NCBI RefSeq assembly: GCF_000344805.1 | Contig: NC_020453.1 | Location: forward strand, 6,109,001-6,173,000 | Length of the DNA: 64,000 bases | Direction of reading: 5' to 3' | Source: Bradyrhizobium oligotrophicum S58 | Lineage (GTDB): Bacteria > Pseudomonadota > Alphaproteobacteria > Rhizobiales > Xanthobacteraceae | In this document: positions 52,885 to 61,778 of the stretch, piece after piece | How positions within the stretch are numbered: position 1 is the first letter of the stretch | How the letters are laid out: every line of letters begins with the position of its first letter | Position numbers and translations under genes: made by a program | The notes under the pieces: model-generated | Told to the model about the DNA's origin: nothing | Database searches by the model: none | Seen by the model: only the letters and a program-made list of their open reading frames with translations

Positions 52885-53367
52885 ATGACGCCAGCAACGA
52901 TTCGGCTGACCGTGAACGGACAGGCGCATGATGTCGCCGCGGCGCCGGACACGCCCCTGCTCCACGTGCTACGCAACGATCTCGCGCTGAACGGCCCGAA
53001 ATACGGGTGCGGCCTCGGCGAATGCGGCGCCTGCACGGTGCTGATCGACGGCCGTGCCGCCCGCTCCTGCGTGGTTCCGATCGAGGGCTGCATCGGCCGC
53101 AGCGTCGTCACGCTGGAAGGCCTGGGATCTCGCGAGAACCCGGACGCCGTGCAGCAGGCCTTCATCGCCGAGCAGGCCGCGCAATGCGGCTATTGCCTGA
53201 ACGGCATGATCATGACGACCAAGGCGCTGCTCGCGATCAAGCCCGACCCGTCGCTCGACGACATCAAGCAGGCGCTGCGCTACAATCTCTGTCGCTGCGG
53301 CGCTCATGTCGAAATCCTGCGCGCCGCGATGCGCGCTGCCGGCCATACGCTCGAGGCACTTGATTGA
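52885..53367 (+). CDS. nicA: nicotinate dehydrogenase small subunit NicA-like (2Fe-2S protein)
   Basis: This 160-residue protein is a two-[2Fe-2S] subunit of the xanthine dehydrogenase family. The plant-type cluster is YGCGLGECGACTVLIDG near residues 40-56 and the second cluster is QCGYC...LCRCG near 100-140. Together with the next gene it matches NicAB of Pseudomonas putida in size and arrangement, the nicotinate hydroxylase that makes 6-hydroxynicotinate and passes electrons to cytochromes. Its stop overlaps the nicB ATG by one base. The promoter is divergent from hnr. Confidence 0.88.
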   Translation: MTPATIRLTVNGQAHDVAAAPDTPLLHVLRNDLALNGPKYGCGLGECGACTVLIDGRAARSCVVPIEGCIGRSVVTLEGLGSRENPDAVQQAFIAEQAAQCGYCLNGMIMTTKALLAIKPDPSLDDIKQALRYNLCRCGAHVEILRAAMRAAGHTLEALD

Positions 53368-56300
53368 TGGACGATCGCCTCGCCAAGGAAGCAGATCATC
53401 AGCGCGGCTGGCTGGCCGTCGAACGTCCTCTTGCTGGCGCTGATGGCCAAGTCGAGACCTTCATCAGGATCACGGCATCAGGCGAAGTGTCGGCCTTCAA
53501 CGGCCATGTCGATCTCGGCACCGGCATCCGCACCGCCCTGGGACAGATCGTCGCAGAAGAACTGGATGTCTCCTTCGCCCGCGTGATCGTCGTGCTGGGC
53601 GACACGGCCGTCGTGCCGAACCAGGGCGCGACCATCGCCAGCGAGACCATCCAGATCACCGCCGTGCCATTGCGCAACGCCGCGGCGCAGGCCCGCGCCT
53701 ATCTGTTGGCGCGCGCCGCGACGCAGCTCGGCGTCAGCACATCCGAATTGTCCGTCGAGGACGGGCTGGTCCGTGGCCCGAACAATCGCGTCCTCAGCTA
53801 TGGCGAGTTGATCGGCGACGACACCATCAGGCTGGAGCTCGCCGACGACGCCATCGTCAAATCAGTGGACGACTATCAGATCGTCGGCCGCTCGGTGCCG
53901 CGCGTCGATCTGCCGGCGAAGGCCACCGGCGAGCTCACTTACGTGCACGATGTTCGCGTCCCCGGCATGCTGCATGGCCGCGTCGTACGTCCGCCCTATG
54001 CCGGCGTCGATGCCGGCCCGTTCGTCGGCACCAGCCTGCTCGGCGTCGACAAGGCCTCGGTGCGCGACATTCCCGGGCTGGTCGACGTCGTCGTGATCGG
54101 CGACTTCATTGGTGTCGTCGCCGAGCGTGAGGAGAACGCGATCCTGGCGGCCGAGCGCCTGAAGGTGAGCTGGAAGCCGGTGCCGACCTTGCGCGATCTC
54201 GACGATGTCGAGAACGCGCTGCGGGCCAATCCGTCCGAACCGCGCCGGCTGCTCGACAAGGGCGATGTCGATACTGCCATCGACGGCGCCGCCAGGCCGA
54301 TGCGGCGGACTTATCTCTGGCCCTATCAGATGCACGGCTCGATCGGGCCGTCCTGCGCGGTTGCCGACTATCGCGACGGGCAGATCCGCATCTATTCCGG
54401 CACGCAGAATCCGCACATGCTGCGCGGCGATCTGGCCAAGCTGATCAATTGTCTCGAGAATCAGATCGAGCTGATCCGGCTGGAGGCCGCCGGCTGCTAC
54501 GGCCGCAACTGCGCTGACGATGTCACGGCCGACGCACTGCTGCTGTCGCATGCGGTCGGCCGCCCGGTGCGCGTGCAGCTGTCGCGCGAGCAGGAGCATC
54601 TGTGGGAGCCCAAGGGCACGGCGCAGCTGATGGACGTCAATGGTGGCCTCAACGCCGATGGATCGGTTGCGGCCTATGAGTTCGCCACGCGCTATCCGTC
54701 GAACGGCGCACCGACTTTGGCCTTGCTGCTCACCGGCCGCATTGCGCCCGAGCCGTCCGTGTTCGAGATGGGCGACCGCACCGCAATCCCGCCCTATGAC
54801 TACGACCACATGCGCATCACCGCGCATGACATGCCACCGATCGTGCGCGCGTCCTGGTTTCGTGGCGTCTCGGCGCTGCCCAACAGCTTCGCGCACGAAT
54901 CCTATATTGACGAGCTCGCCGCCGAAGCCGGCGTCGATCCGATCGAATATCGGCTGCGTTATCTGAGGGACGAACGTGCCCGCGATCTCGTCAACGCGGT
55001 CGCCGAGCGCGCCGGCTGGACACCACGCCCGGTGCGGGAAGATAAGACGCCCGACAACGGCGTCGTGCACGGCCGCGGCTTTGCCTACGCGCTGTACGTG
55101 CACAGCAAGTTTCCCGGCTATGGGGCGGCGTGGTCGGCGTGGATCGCCGACGTCGCGGTGAATACGACGACCGGTGACGTCAGCGTCACACGCGTCGTGG
55201 CGGGCCAGGACTCAGGCCTGATGATCAATCCGGACGGCGTGCGCCATCAGATCGAAGGCAACGTCATCCAGGCGACCAGCCGGGCGCTGATGGAGGAGAT
55301 TCCGTTCGCGCGCGGCAAGGTGGCGGCGCGTGAATGGGGCGCCTACCCGATCATCACCTTCCCCGATGTACCTAAGATCGACGTCCTGATGCTGCCGCGA
55401 CCGGATCAGCCGCCGCTCGGCGTCGGCGAATCCGCATCCGTCCCCAGCGCCGCAGCGATCGCCAACGCGATCTACGACGCCACCGGCGTGCGCTTCCGTG
55501 AGCCGCCGTTCACGCCGGAGCGCATCCTGAAAGGACTGCGCGGCGAACACGTGGAGACGCCGACGCAGCGGTCGTTGCCCGCGCCTGACAAGCCGGCGAC
55601 GACATGGCTCAAACCTTTCGCCAAGCGCGGCGGCCTCGTCGCCAGCGCCGTTGCGGCCTGTGCGGCTGCGATCGGCGTTGCCACCGCGGTGCTGCCCTGG
55701 CGCGCGATTGCACCGATCACGCGGCCTGATCCGTCCGTCTATTCCGCGGCGACGATCGCGCGCGGCGAAGCACTCGCGGCGCTCGGCAATTGTGCCGTCT
55801 GCCACACCGCCGACGGCGGTGTGGTCAACGCTGGCGGCCGCGCGCTGGAGACGCCGTTCGGCACGCTCTTCAGCACCAACATCACGCCCGATGCCGAGAC
55901 CGGCATCGGCGCCTGGTCCTATCCCGCCTTCGAGCGCGCGATGCGCGAGGGCGTGCACCGCGACGGGCGGCAGCTCTATCCGGCCTTTCCCTACACGCAT
56001 TTCGCGCGGACGGATGATGCCGACCTGCAGGCGCTCTATGCCTACCTGATGGCGCAGGCACCGGTCCGGCAGCAGGCGCCCGACAATGCGCTGCGCTTTC
56101 CCTTCAATTTGCGGCCGCTGGTCGCCGGATGGAATGCGCTGTTTCACGATACCAAGCCGTTCAAGCCTGACCCGGCCAGATCCGAGCAGTGGAATCGCGG
56201 CTTCTATCTGGTCGAAAGCCTCGGCCATTGCAGTGCCTGTCATTCGCCGCGCAACGCGCTCGGCGCCGAGCCGCGCAATGCCTATCTCGCCGGCGGCTTT

Positions 56301-56912
56301 GCCGACGGCTGGGAGGCGCCGGCGCTGACCTCGCTCTCGGCCGCTCCGATTCCGTGGACGGAGGACGAGCTCACCACCTATCTGCGCTCCGGCCAGTCGC
56401 GCTTCCACGGCGTGGCAGCAGGCCCCATGGCGCCGATCGTCAAGGACCTCGCCACGCTACCGGATGCGGATATCCGGGCGATGGCGACCTACCTCGCCTC
56501 GTTCCAGGAGCACACACCCGAGCCCGAAAAACTGGAAGCGATGGCCTCGGAGCTGGAGGCACGCACCAAGGTCAGCTCGGCCTCGTCGCCGGCGGCGCGG
56601 CTCTATCTCGGCGCCTGCGCCGTCTGTCACGAGGTCGGCGGTCTGCCGCTGTTCGGCAGCCGGCCCTCGCTCGCGCTCAACAGCAATTTGCACAGCGCGA
56701 CGCCCGACAATCTGATCCAGGTGATCCTGCACGGCATCACGACGCCGGCCTCGTCCGAGCTCGGCTACATGCCGGCCTTCAAGGACCATCTGAGCGACGC
56801 GCAGCTCGGCGAACTCGTCTCGTATCTCCGCAGCCAGTTCGCGCCGGACAGGCCGGCCTGGACCGCCGTGGACGCCGCGGTCAGCCGCGTCCGCTCCGCC
56901 GCGCCACACTGA
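53367..56912 (+). CDS. nicB: nicotinate dehydrogenase large subunit NicB-like, molybdopterin domain fused to three cytochrome c domains
   Basis: This 1181-residue protein begins with a molybdopterin-binding domain of the xanthine oxidase family (about 15-740), including the active-site glutamate region GVGESASVPSAAAIANAI near 685. A hydrophobic segment (about 755-775, GGLVASAVAACAAAIGVATAV) may anchor it. Three c-type haem motifs follow: CAVCH near 810, CSACH near 955 and CAVCH near 1085. The order and size match P. putida NicB (about 1187 residues). It hydroxylates nicotinate at C6 and sends electrons through its haems. Note that related fusions act on other N-heterocycles, so the substrate rests on the hnr and enamidase neighbours. 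Confidence 0.87.
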   Translation: MDDRLAKEADHQRGWLAVERPLAGADGQVETFIRITASGEVSAFNGHVDLGTGIRTALGQIVAEELDVSFARVIVVLGDTAVVPNQGATIASETIQITAVPLRNAAAQARAYLLARAATQLGVSTSELSVEDGLVRGPNNRVLSYGELIGDDTIRLELADDAIVKSVDDYQIVGRSVPRVDLPAKATGELTYVHDVRVPGMLHGRVVRPPYAGVDAGPFVGTSLLGVDKASVRDIPGLVDVVVIGDFIGVVAEREENAILAAERLKVSWKPVPTLRDLDDVENALRANPSEPRRLLDKGDVDTAIDGAARPMRRTYLWPYQMHGSIGPSCAVADYRDGQIRIYSGTQNPHMLRGDLAKLINCLENQIELIRLEAAGCYGRNCADDVTADALLLSHAVGRPVRVQLSREQEHLWEPKGTAQLMDVNGGLNADGSVAAYEFATRYPSNGAPTLALLLTGRIAPEPSVFEMGDRTAIPPYDYDHMRITAHDMPPIVRASWFRGVSALPNSFAHESYIDELAAEAGVDPIEYRLRYLRDERARDLVNAVAERAGWTPRPVREDKTPDNGVVHGRGFAYALYVHSKFPGYGAAWSAWIADVAVNTTTGDVSVTRVVAGQDSGLMINPDGVRHQIEGNVIQATSRALMEEIPFARGKVAAREWGAYPIITFPDVPKIDVLMLPRPDQPPLGVGESASVPSAAAIANAIYDATGVRFREPPFTPERILKGLRGEHVETPTQRSLPAPDKPATTWLKPFAKRGGLVASAVAACAAAIGVATAVLPWRAIAPITRPDPSVYSAATIARGEALAALGNCAVCHTADGGVVNAGGRALETPFGTLFSTNITPDAETGIGAWSYPAFERAMREGVHRDGRQLYPAFPYTHFARTDDADLQALYAYLMAQAPVRQQAPDNALRFPFNLRPLVAGWNALFHDTKPFKPDPARSEQWNRGFYLVESLGHCSACHSPRNALGAEPRNAYLAGGFADGWEAPALTSLSAAPIPWTEDELTTYLRSGQSRFHGVAAGPMAPIVKDLATLPDADIRAMATYLASFQEHTPEPEKLEAMASELEARTKVSSASSPAARLYLGACAVCHEVGGLPLFGSRPSLALNSNLHSATPDNLIQVILHGITTPASSELGYMPAFKDHLSDAQLGELVSYLRSQFAPDRPAWTAVDAAVSRVRSAAPH

Positions 56913-57035
56913 GGCCGACCATGCTCACCCTGCGTCCGGCGCCGCGACCACCACCCTGACGCGCATTCGGGCATCGCCTTGCCAGTATTTTCGCCTTGCG
57001 GCAGACGGGTTGCCGCTTCTAGAATTCGGGACTAT

Positions 57036-57052
57036 GTTCCGCATAATGGAAC
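57036..57052. promoter_or_regulatory. inverted repeat upstream of the IclR gene, probable operator
   Basis: gttcc - N7 - ggaac (57036-57040 and 57048-57052) lies 13 nt before the IclR ATG. IclR proteins commonly bind palindromes with GGAA/TTCC halves, so this is a likely self-regulation site. It covers the position expected for the start of transcription. Confidence 0.5.
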
Positions 57053-57065
57053 CAACGGTATCATC

Positions 57066-57848
57066 ATGAGCGCCCTGACCAACGCCATCGACATCCTGCG
57101 CTGCTTTTCGACCTCGCGGCCGAACCTCTCCTTTGCCGACGTGCAAGTCCTGACCGGCAAGCCGAAGAGCTCGACCTCCCGCCTGCTCCGCTCGCTGCGC
57201 GATTGCGGCCTGCTCGAGCAGGACCCGCACAGCCGGCGCTACCGTCCCGGCCTGCTCACCTTCGAGCTCGGGCGGCTGCATCGCGCCCATGACGACCTGA
57301 TCGCCACCGCCGAGCGCGAACTGCGCGACGTCTGCGCGCGCACCGGCCATACCGGCTACATCGCCGTGCTCGACGGCTATCAGCAGGTCGTGCTGCGCAT
57401 CGTGCCCGGCTCCAATCCGCTGCGCGTCGTCAACCCGCCGGGCCAGCGCACGCCCGCGATCATCACCTCGAACGGCCGCGCCATGCTGGCGCGCTTGTCC
57501 GACCAGGAGATCCGCGCGCGCGTGCCGCTCGACTATCCCAAGGTCCCCGCCAACTCGCCGCAGAACTTCACCGAGCTGATGGCCCGGCTGAACGAGATCC
57601 GCCGCAGCGGCATCTCCGATGCGGCCGATGAAGCCATCGAAGGCGTTGGCTCACAGGGCTTTGCGCTCGCCAGCGGCGACAGCGGCGAATTGATCGGCAT
57701 CGCCATCTCCTATTCGGTGCAGGCGACCACCGAGATCGAGCGCGCCAACGTCCGCCGCGAGCTCGGCGCGATGGCCGCGAAGCTGCGGCGGATGACCGGC
57801 GATCCGCTCGGCCAGACCATCGAGCAGCTGACCGGACTGGCCTCCTGA
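57066..57848 (+). CDS. IclR family transcriptional regulator
   Basis: This 260-residue regulator has an N-terminal winged helix (LTNAIDILRCFSTSRPNLSFADVQVLTGKPKSSTSRLL, about 1-65) and a C-terminal IclR effector domain (GYIAVLDGYQQVVLRIVPG... SQGFALASGDSGELIGIAISY). It is the first gene of a seven-gene operon and its stop overlaps the next start. It probably controls the ABC/AroM/DUF917/hydantoinase operon in response to the imported compound. The ATG at 57066 is the family start. Confidence 0.92.
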   Translation: MSALTNAIDILRCFSTSRPNLSFADVQVLTGKPKSSTSRLLRSLRDCGLLEQDPHSRRYRPGLLTFELGRLHRAHDDLIATAERELRDVCARTGHTGYIAVLDGYQQVVLRIVPGSNPLRVVNPPGQRTPAIITSNGRAMLARLSDQEIRARVPLDYPKVPANSPQNFTELMARLNEIRRSGISDAADEAIEGVGSQGFALASGDSGELIGIAISYSVQATTEIERANVRRELGAMAAKLRRMTGDPLGQTIEQLTGLAS

Positions 57849-58723
57849 TGCCAGGCGCCAGCGCGCCGCGCGTCAACAGCCTGGCGCTGTTGATCCTGCC
57901 GAGCGCGCTGCTATTCGCGCTGTTCTTCTTCCTGCCGATCGGATTGATGGCGGTCATGAGCGTGCTGACCGGCAATCCCGTGGTCATGCCGAACGTCGCC
58001 GTCACCGCCAAGCACTACGCCCGCATCGGCAATGACAGCTACTATCTCGAGGTGATCTGGACCACGATCCGGATCGGCCTCTGGACCACCTTGGCCGCGC
58101 TCCTGATCGGCTATCCGCTCGCGCATTGGATGGCGCGGATCAAGAGCCGCACCGGCCATGCGCTGCTGCTGATGGCGGTGCTGGCGCCAATGCTGACCGG
58201 CATCGTGGTGCGCACCTTCGCCTGGATGACGCTGCTGTCCGACAAGGGCGTCGTCAACCAGCTCCTGACCTCGCTCGGACTGATCACGAAGCCGCTGCAG
58301 CTGATGTACAACGAGACCGGCATCATCATCGGCCTCGTCCACATCTACGTGCCGTTCATGGTCCTGACCCTGACCGGCGTGATCGGCCGCATCGACGAGC
58401 GGCTCGAACAGGCGGCGGAAAATCTCGGCGCGAGCCCATGGCGAGCATTCCTCGAAGTCACCCTGCCGCTCAGCCTGCCCGGCATCCTCGCCGGCTCGCT
58501 GCTGGTGTTCGCGCTCGCGATCAGCGCCTATGTCACGCCGATCCTGCTCGGCGGCTTCCAGATCATGACCCTGCCGATCCTGATCTACCAGCAGATCTCC
58601 GCGAACTTCAACATCGGTTTCGCGGCCGCACTCGGCATGGTCCTGCTCGCGATCTCGCTGCTGCTCGTCATCGCCTACAATCACATGCTCGGCCTCGTCT
58701 CCGGCCAGCGCGAGCTGCAATGA
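57848..58723 (+). CDS. ABC transporter permease (PotB-like)
   Basis: This 291-residue inner membrane permease is of the spermidine/putrescine (PotB) type, with six hydrophobic segments and the coupling motif EQAAENLGASPWRAFLEVTLPLSLPGI. It overlaps iclR at its start and the second permease at its end (ATGA). It forms an importer with the next permease, the binding protein (59625) and the ATPase (60686). Confidence 0.92.
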   Translation: MPGASAPRVNSLALLILPSALLFALFFFLPIGLMAVMSVLTGNPVVMPNVAVTAKHYARIGNDSYYLEVIWTTIRIGLWTTLAALLIGYPLAHWMARIKSRTGHALLLMAVLAPMLTGIVVRTFAWMTLLSDKGVVNQLLTSLGLITKPLQLMYNETGIIIGLVHIYVPFMVLTLTGVIGRIDERLEQAAENLGASPWRAFLEVTLPLSLPGILAGSLLVFALAISAYVTPILLGGFQIMTLPILIYQQISANFNIGFAAALGMVLLAISLLLVIAYNHMLGLVSGQRELQ

Positions 58724-59610
58724 GGACGGCGATGACGAGCCTAGCGCCCCGATCGCAGCCCCATCTCGCTGCATCGCATGACCTGACGACCGCGCCTGCA
58801 CGTCGCGGCACGACCCCGCCGCGGCATTGGGGCCGCAGGCTTTATCTCGCGGCCAACATCACAATCCTCGTCTTCCTGCTGATGCCGATTGCGATCGTCA
58901 TCGTTTTCGCACTGAATCCGACACCCTTCATCCAGTTTCCGCCGGTCGGCGTGTCGCTGCGCTGGTTCGAAAAATTCTTCGTCTCGCGCGACTTCATGCA
59001 CGCGCTCGCTTTCAGCCTGGAAGTCGCGGCGCTGACGACAGCAGCGGCCACCGTGCTCGGCGCATCCGCAGCGCTCGCCATCGCCCGTGGCAATTTGCCG
59101 GGCTCGCGGCTGATCGTCGCCACGATGCTGTCGCCCCTGATGCTGCCGGCGATCCTCACCGGCCTCGCGCTATTCCAGTCCTACGTCCTGCTCGACGTCG
59201 GCCGTCCCTTGTGGGGACTCGTTGCAGGGCATACGCTCGTCGCCATCCCCTATGTCGTCCGGACCACGCTCGCCGTGCTGCATAATTTCGATGTGCGACT
59301 GGAGGAAGCCGCGCAGAATCTCGGCGCCAGCCCGACGCGAACGTTCTTCGAGGTCACCTTGCCGCTGGTCAAACCCGGGGTGATGGCCGGCGCCATCTTC
59401 GCCTTCATCGTCTCGTTCGACCAGTTTCCGGTATCGCTATTCCTCGTCGCCCCCGGCAATGAGACACTGCCGATCACGCTGTTCAACTATCTCAAATTCG
59501 ATCTCGACGGCACCATCGGCGCGGCCTCCGTCGTCTCGATCCTGCTTGCCTTCATCGTCGTCATCGCGCTCGACCGCACCGTCGGCCTGCGCTCCTACGT
59601 CAAACTCTAA
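58720..59610 (+). CDS. ABC transporter permease (PotC-like)
   Basis: This 296-residue permease is the PotC-type partner, with the coupling motif EEAAQNLGASPTRTFFEVTLPLVKPGV and a long hydrophilic N-terminus of about 40 residues. The ATG at 58720 overlaps the preceding stop; an in-frame ATG at 58732 is also possible. Confidence 0.92.
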   Translation: MRTAMTSLAPRSQPHLAASHDLTTAPARRGTTPPRHWGRRLYLAANITILVFLLMPIAIVIVFALNPTPFIQFPPVGVSLRWFEKFFVSRDFMHALAFSLEVAALTTAAATVLGASAALAIARGNLPGSRLIVATMLSPLMLPAILTGLALFQSYVLLDVGRPLWGLVAGHTLVAIPYVVRTTLAVLHNFDVRLEEAAQNLGASPTRTFFEVTLPLVKPGVMAGAIFAFIVSFDQFPVSLFLVAPGNETLPITLFNYLKFDLDGTIGAASVVSILLAFIVVIALDRTVGLRSYVKL

Positions 59611-59624
59611 GGGAGCTCCTGGAC

Positions 59625-60689
59625 ATGACCGCCTCATCACGTCGCTTTCCCCTGAGCCGCCGCCGCCTGCTGACGGCCGCCGCGTCGCTTGGCGCCGGCG
59701 TCCTCGCAGCTCCCTATGTCGCGCGCGCCGACGAGCCGGTGCTGAACATCACCGGCTGGGGCGGCAAATGGGGCGACGTCATGAAGGCGGAGATCGGCCC
59801 CGCCTTCGAGAGCGAATTCAAGTGCAAGCTCAAGACGGATACCGCGCTGCCGTTCCTGCCGAAGCTGCAGGCGAGCTCGCGCTCGGCGCCTGTTTACGAC
59901 GTGCTGCACACCAATTCGAACGAGCAGTGGGCGGCAGTCGAAATGGGCCTCGTCGAGCCGAAGGTCGATCCCAAGCTGGTGCCGAACATCACCGATGTCT
60001 ACCCCTATGCGGTCAGCGACAAGATCGTCGGCGTTTGCATCTTCACCAGCGCGATCGGCCTGGGCATGCGCACCGACAAGGGTTACGCCAACGTCACGTC
60101 CTGGAAGGAGCTGTGGGATCCGAAGTACAACGGCGTGCGCGGCGGCTACGTCATCCCGGTCAACAGCCTGGGGCAGGCTTTCCTGATGATGTGCGGCACG
60201 CTGTACGGCAAGGGACAGATGGATCTCGACGCCGCCTATGCCGCGCTGGAGAAGCTGAAGCCGATCAAGCTGGTCGACTTCACCGGCGCGATGGAGAAGC
60301 TGCTGCTGTCCGGCGAGGTCGGACTCGGCGTCATCCACGATTCCGGCATCTACCGCTATGACGGCCAGAACCAGCCTACCGAATTCGTCACGCCGAGCGA
60401 GGGCGTGCTGTCGCTGGAGCAGGTGCTCACCATCACGCCCGGCAGCAAGGTGAAGGAGCTCGCCAACGCCTATGTGAACTACATGCTGCGGCCCGATGTT
60501 CAAAAGCGCCTCGCCGAGACGGTGTGGTATTCGCCGGCCAACAAGAAGGTCAAGCTCGACGCCAAGTACGACGCCAAACTGCTGACCACGCCGGAGAAGG
60601 TCAGCAAGCTGATCCAGGTCGACTGGAAGTGGTATAATGCGCAGAAGGACGAGATCGACAGCAGGGTCAACCGGATCTTCCGCGCATGA
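59625..60689 (+). CDS. Tat-exported extracellular solute-binding protein (PotD-like)
   Basis: This 354-residue binding protein starts with a twin-arginine-type signal (PLSRRRLLTAAASLGAGVLAAPYVARA). Its body (VLNITGWGGKWGDVMKAEIGPAFESEFKCKLK) is like PotD/FbpA-type solute binders. It gives specificity to the importer; the ligand is unknown but, from AroM, DUF917 and hydantoinase genes downstream, may be a cyclic amide. It overlaps the ATPase by ATGA. Confidence 0.9.
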   Translation: MTASSRRFPLSRRRLLTAAASLGAGVLAAPYVARADEPVLNITGWGGKWGDVMKAEIGPAFESEFKCKLKTDTALPFLPKLQASSRSAPVYDVLHTNSNEQWAAVEMGLVEPKVDPKLVPNITDVYPYAVSDKIVGVCIFTSAIGLGMRTDKGYANVTSWKELWDPKYNGVRGGYVIPVNSLGQAFLMMCGTLYGKGQMDLDAAYAALEKLKPIKLVDFTGAMEKLLLSGEVGLGVIHDSGIYRYDGQNQPTEFVTPSEGVLSLEQVLTITPGSKVKELANAYVNYMLRPDVQKRLAETVWYSPANKKVKLDAKYDAKLLTTPEKVSKLIQVDWKWYNAQKDEIDSRVNRIFRA

Positions 60690-61774
60690 GCGCAAGCATC
60701 GAGATCGCAAGGGTCAGCAAGGTCTATGACGGCGGCGTCCGCGCCGTCGACGCCGTCGCCATGGACATCCGGCCGGGCGAGTTCTTCTCCCTGCTCGGCC
60801 CCTCCGGCTGCGGCAAGACCACGACCTTGCGCATGATCGCGGGTTTCGACACGCCGAGCACCGGCGAGATCCGCATCGACGGCGCCGACATCACCCATGT
60901 GCCCGCCCACAGGCGCGACATGGCGATGGTGTTCCAGAACTATGCGCTGTTTCCACATCGCACGGTGGCTGAGAACGTCGCCTTCGGCCTGCGCATGCGC
61001 AAGATCGACAAGGCCACCATCGCCTCCAAGGTCAAGGCTGCGCTGGCGATGGTCGAGCTGTCCGGCATGGAGCACCGCAGGCCGGCGCAGCTGTCCGGCG
61101 GCCAGCAGCAACGCGTCGCGCTGGCCCGCGCCATCGTGATCTCGCCGCGGGTGCTGTTGTGCGACGAGCCGCTCGGCGCGCTCGACAAGAAGCTGCGCCA
61201 GCAGATGCAGTTCGAGCTCAAGCAGCTGCAGAAGTCCCTCGGGCTCACCCTCGTCTTCGTCACCCACGACCAGGAGGAGGCGCTGGCGATGTCCGACCGC
61301 ATCGCGGTCATGAACGCCGGGCGCGTCGAGCAGATCGGTACGCCGGTCGAGATCTACGACCAGCCGCGAACGCGCTTCGTCGCCGACTTCATCGGCGACA
61401 CCAACATCTTCCGTGGCCAGCGCGTGACGATGGACCACAGTGTCGGAATCGCCGTCGGCAACGGCCTCGTATTGGCCCTGCCGGCGGCGGCCGCAATCGC
61501 TGGTAGCGAGGTTGTATCGGTCGCCTTGCGACCGGAGAAGATCGGTGTGTCTCCCGGCAGCACGCCCGATGTCAGAAGCACGGGCGTGTCGGCGCGCGGC
61601 ACGGTCGAGAGCACGAATTTCCTTGGCGGCGCCGTTCTGTACCGCATCGTCCTTGACGGCGGGCAGCGCGTGCTCGCCCAGCAGCCGAACTCCGGAGCGG
61701 GTCCGCTCCATGCGCCCGGCCACGCAGTCACGCTCGGCTGGCGCCCAGCCGATCTCGTCATTCTCGAGGACTGA
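60686..61774 (+). CDS. ABC transporter ATP-binding protein (PotA-like)
   Basis: This 362-residue ATPase has Walker A GPSGCGKTT, Q-loop MVFQNYALFPH, signature LSGGQQQRVALAR and Walker B VLLCDEPLGALD, followed by a C-terminal TOBE-like domain (about 270-360). It energises the PotB/C-like permeases. Its stop is four bases before the TTG start of the AroM-family gene. Confidence 0.94.
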   Translation: MSASIEIARVSKVYDGGVRAVDAVAMDIRPGEFFSLLGPSGCGKTTTLRMIAGFDTPSTGEIRIDGADITHVPAHRRDMAMVFQNYALFPHRTVAENVAFGLRMRKIDKATIASKVKAALAMVELSGMEHRRPAQLSGGQQQRVALARAIVISPRVLLCDEPLGALDKKLRQQMQFELKQLQKSLGLTLVFVTHDQEEALAMSDRIAVMNAGRVEQIGTPVEIYDQPRTRFVADFIGDTNIFRGQRVTMDHSVGIAVGNGLVLALPAAAAIAGSEVVSVALRPEKIGVSPGSTPDVRSTGVSARGTVESTNFLGGAVLYRIVLDGGQRVLAQQPNSGAGPLHAPGHAVTLGWRPADLVILED

Positions 61775-61778
61775 TACT

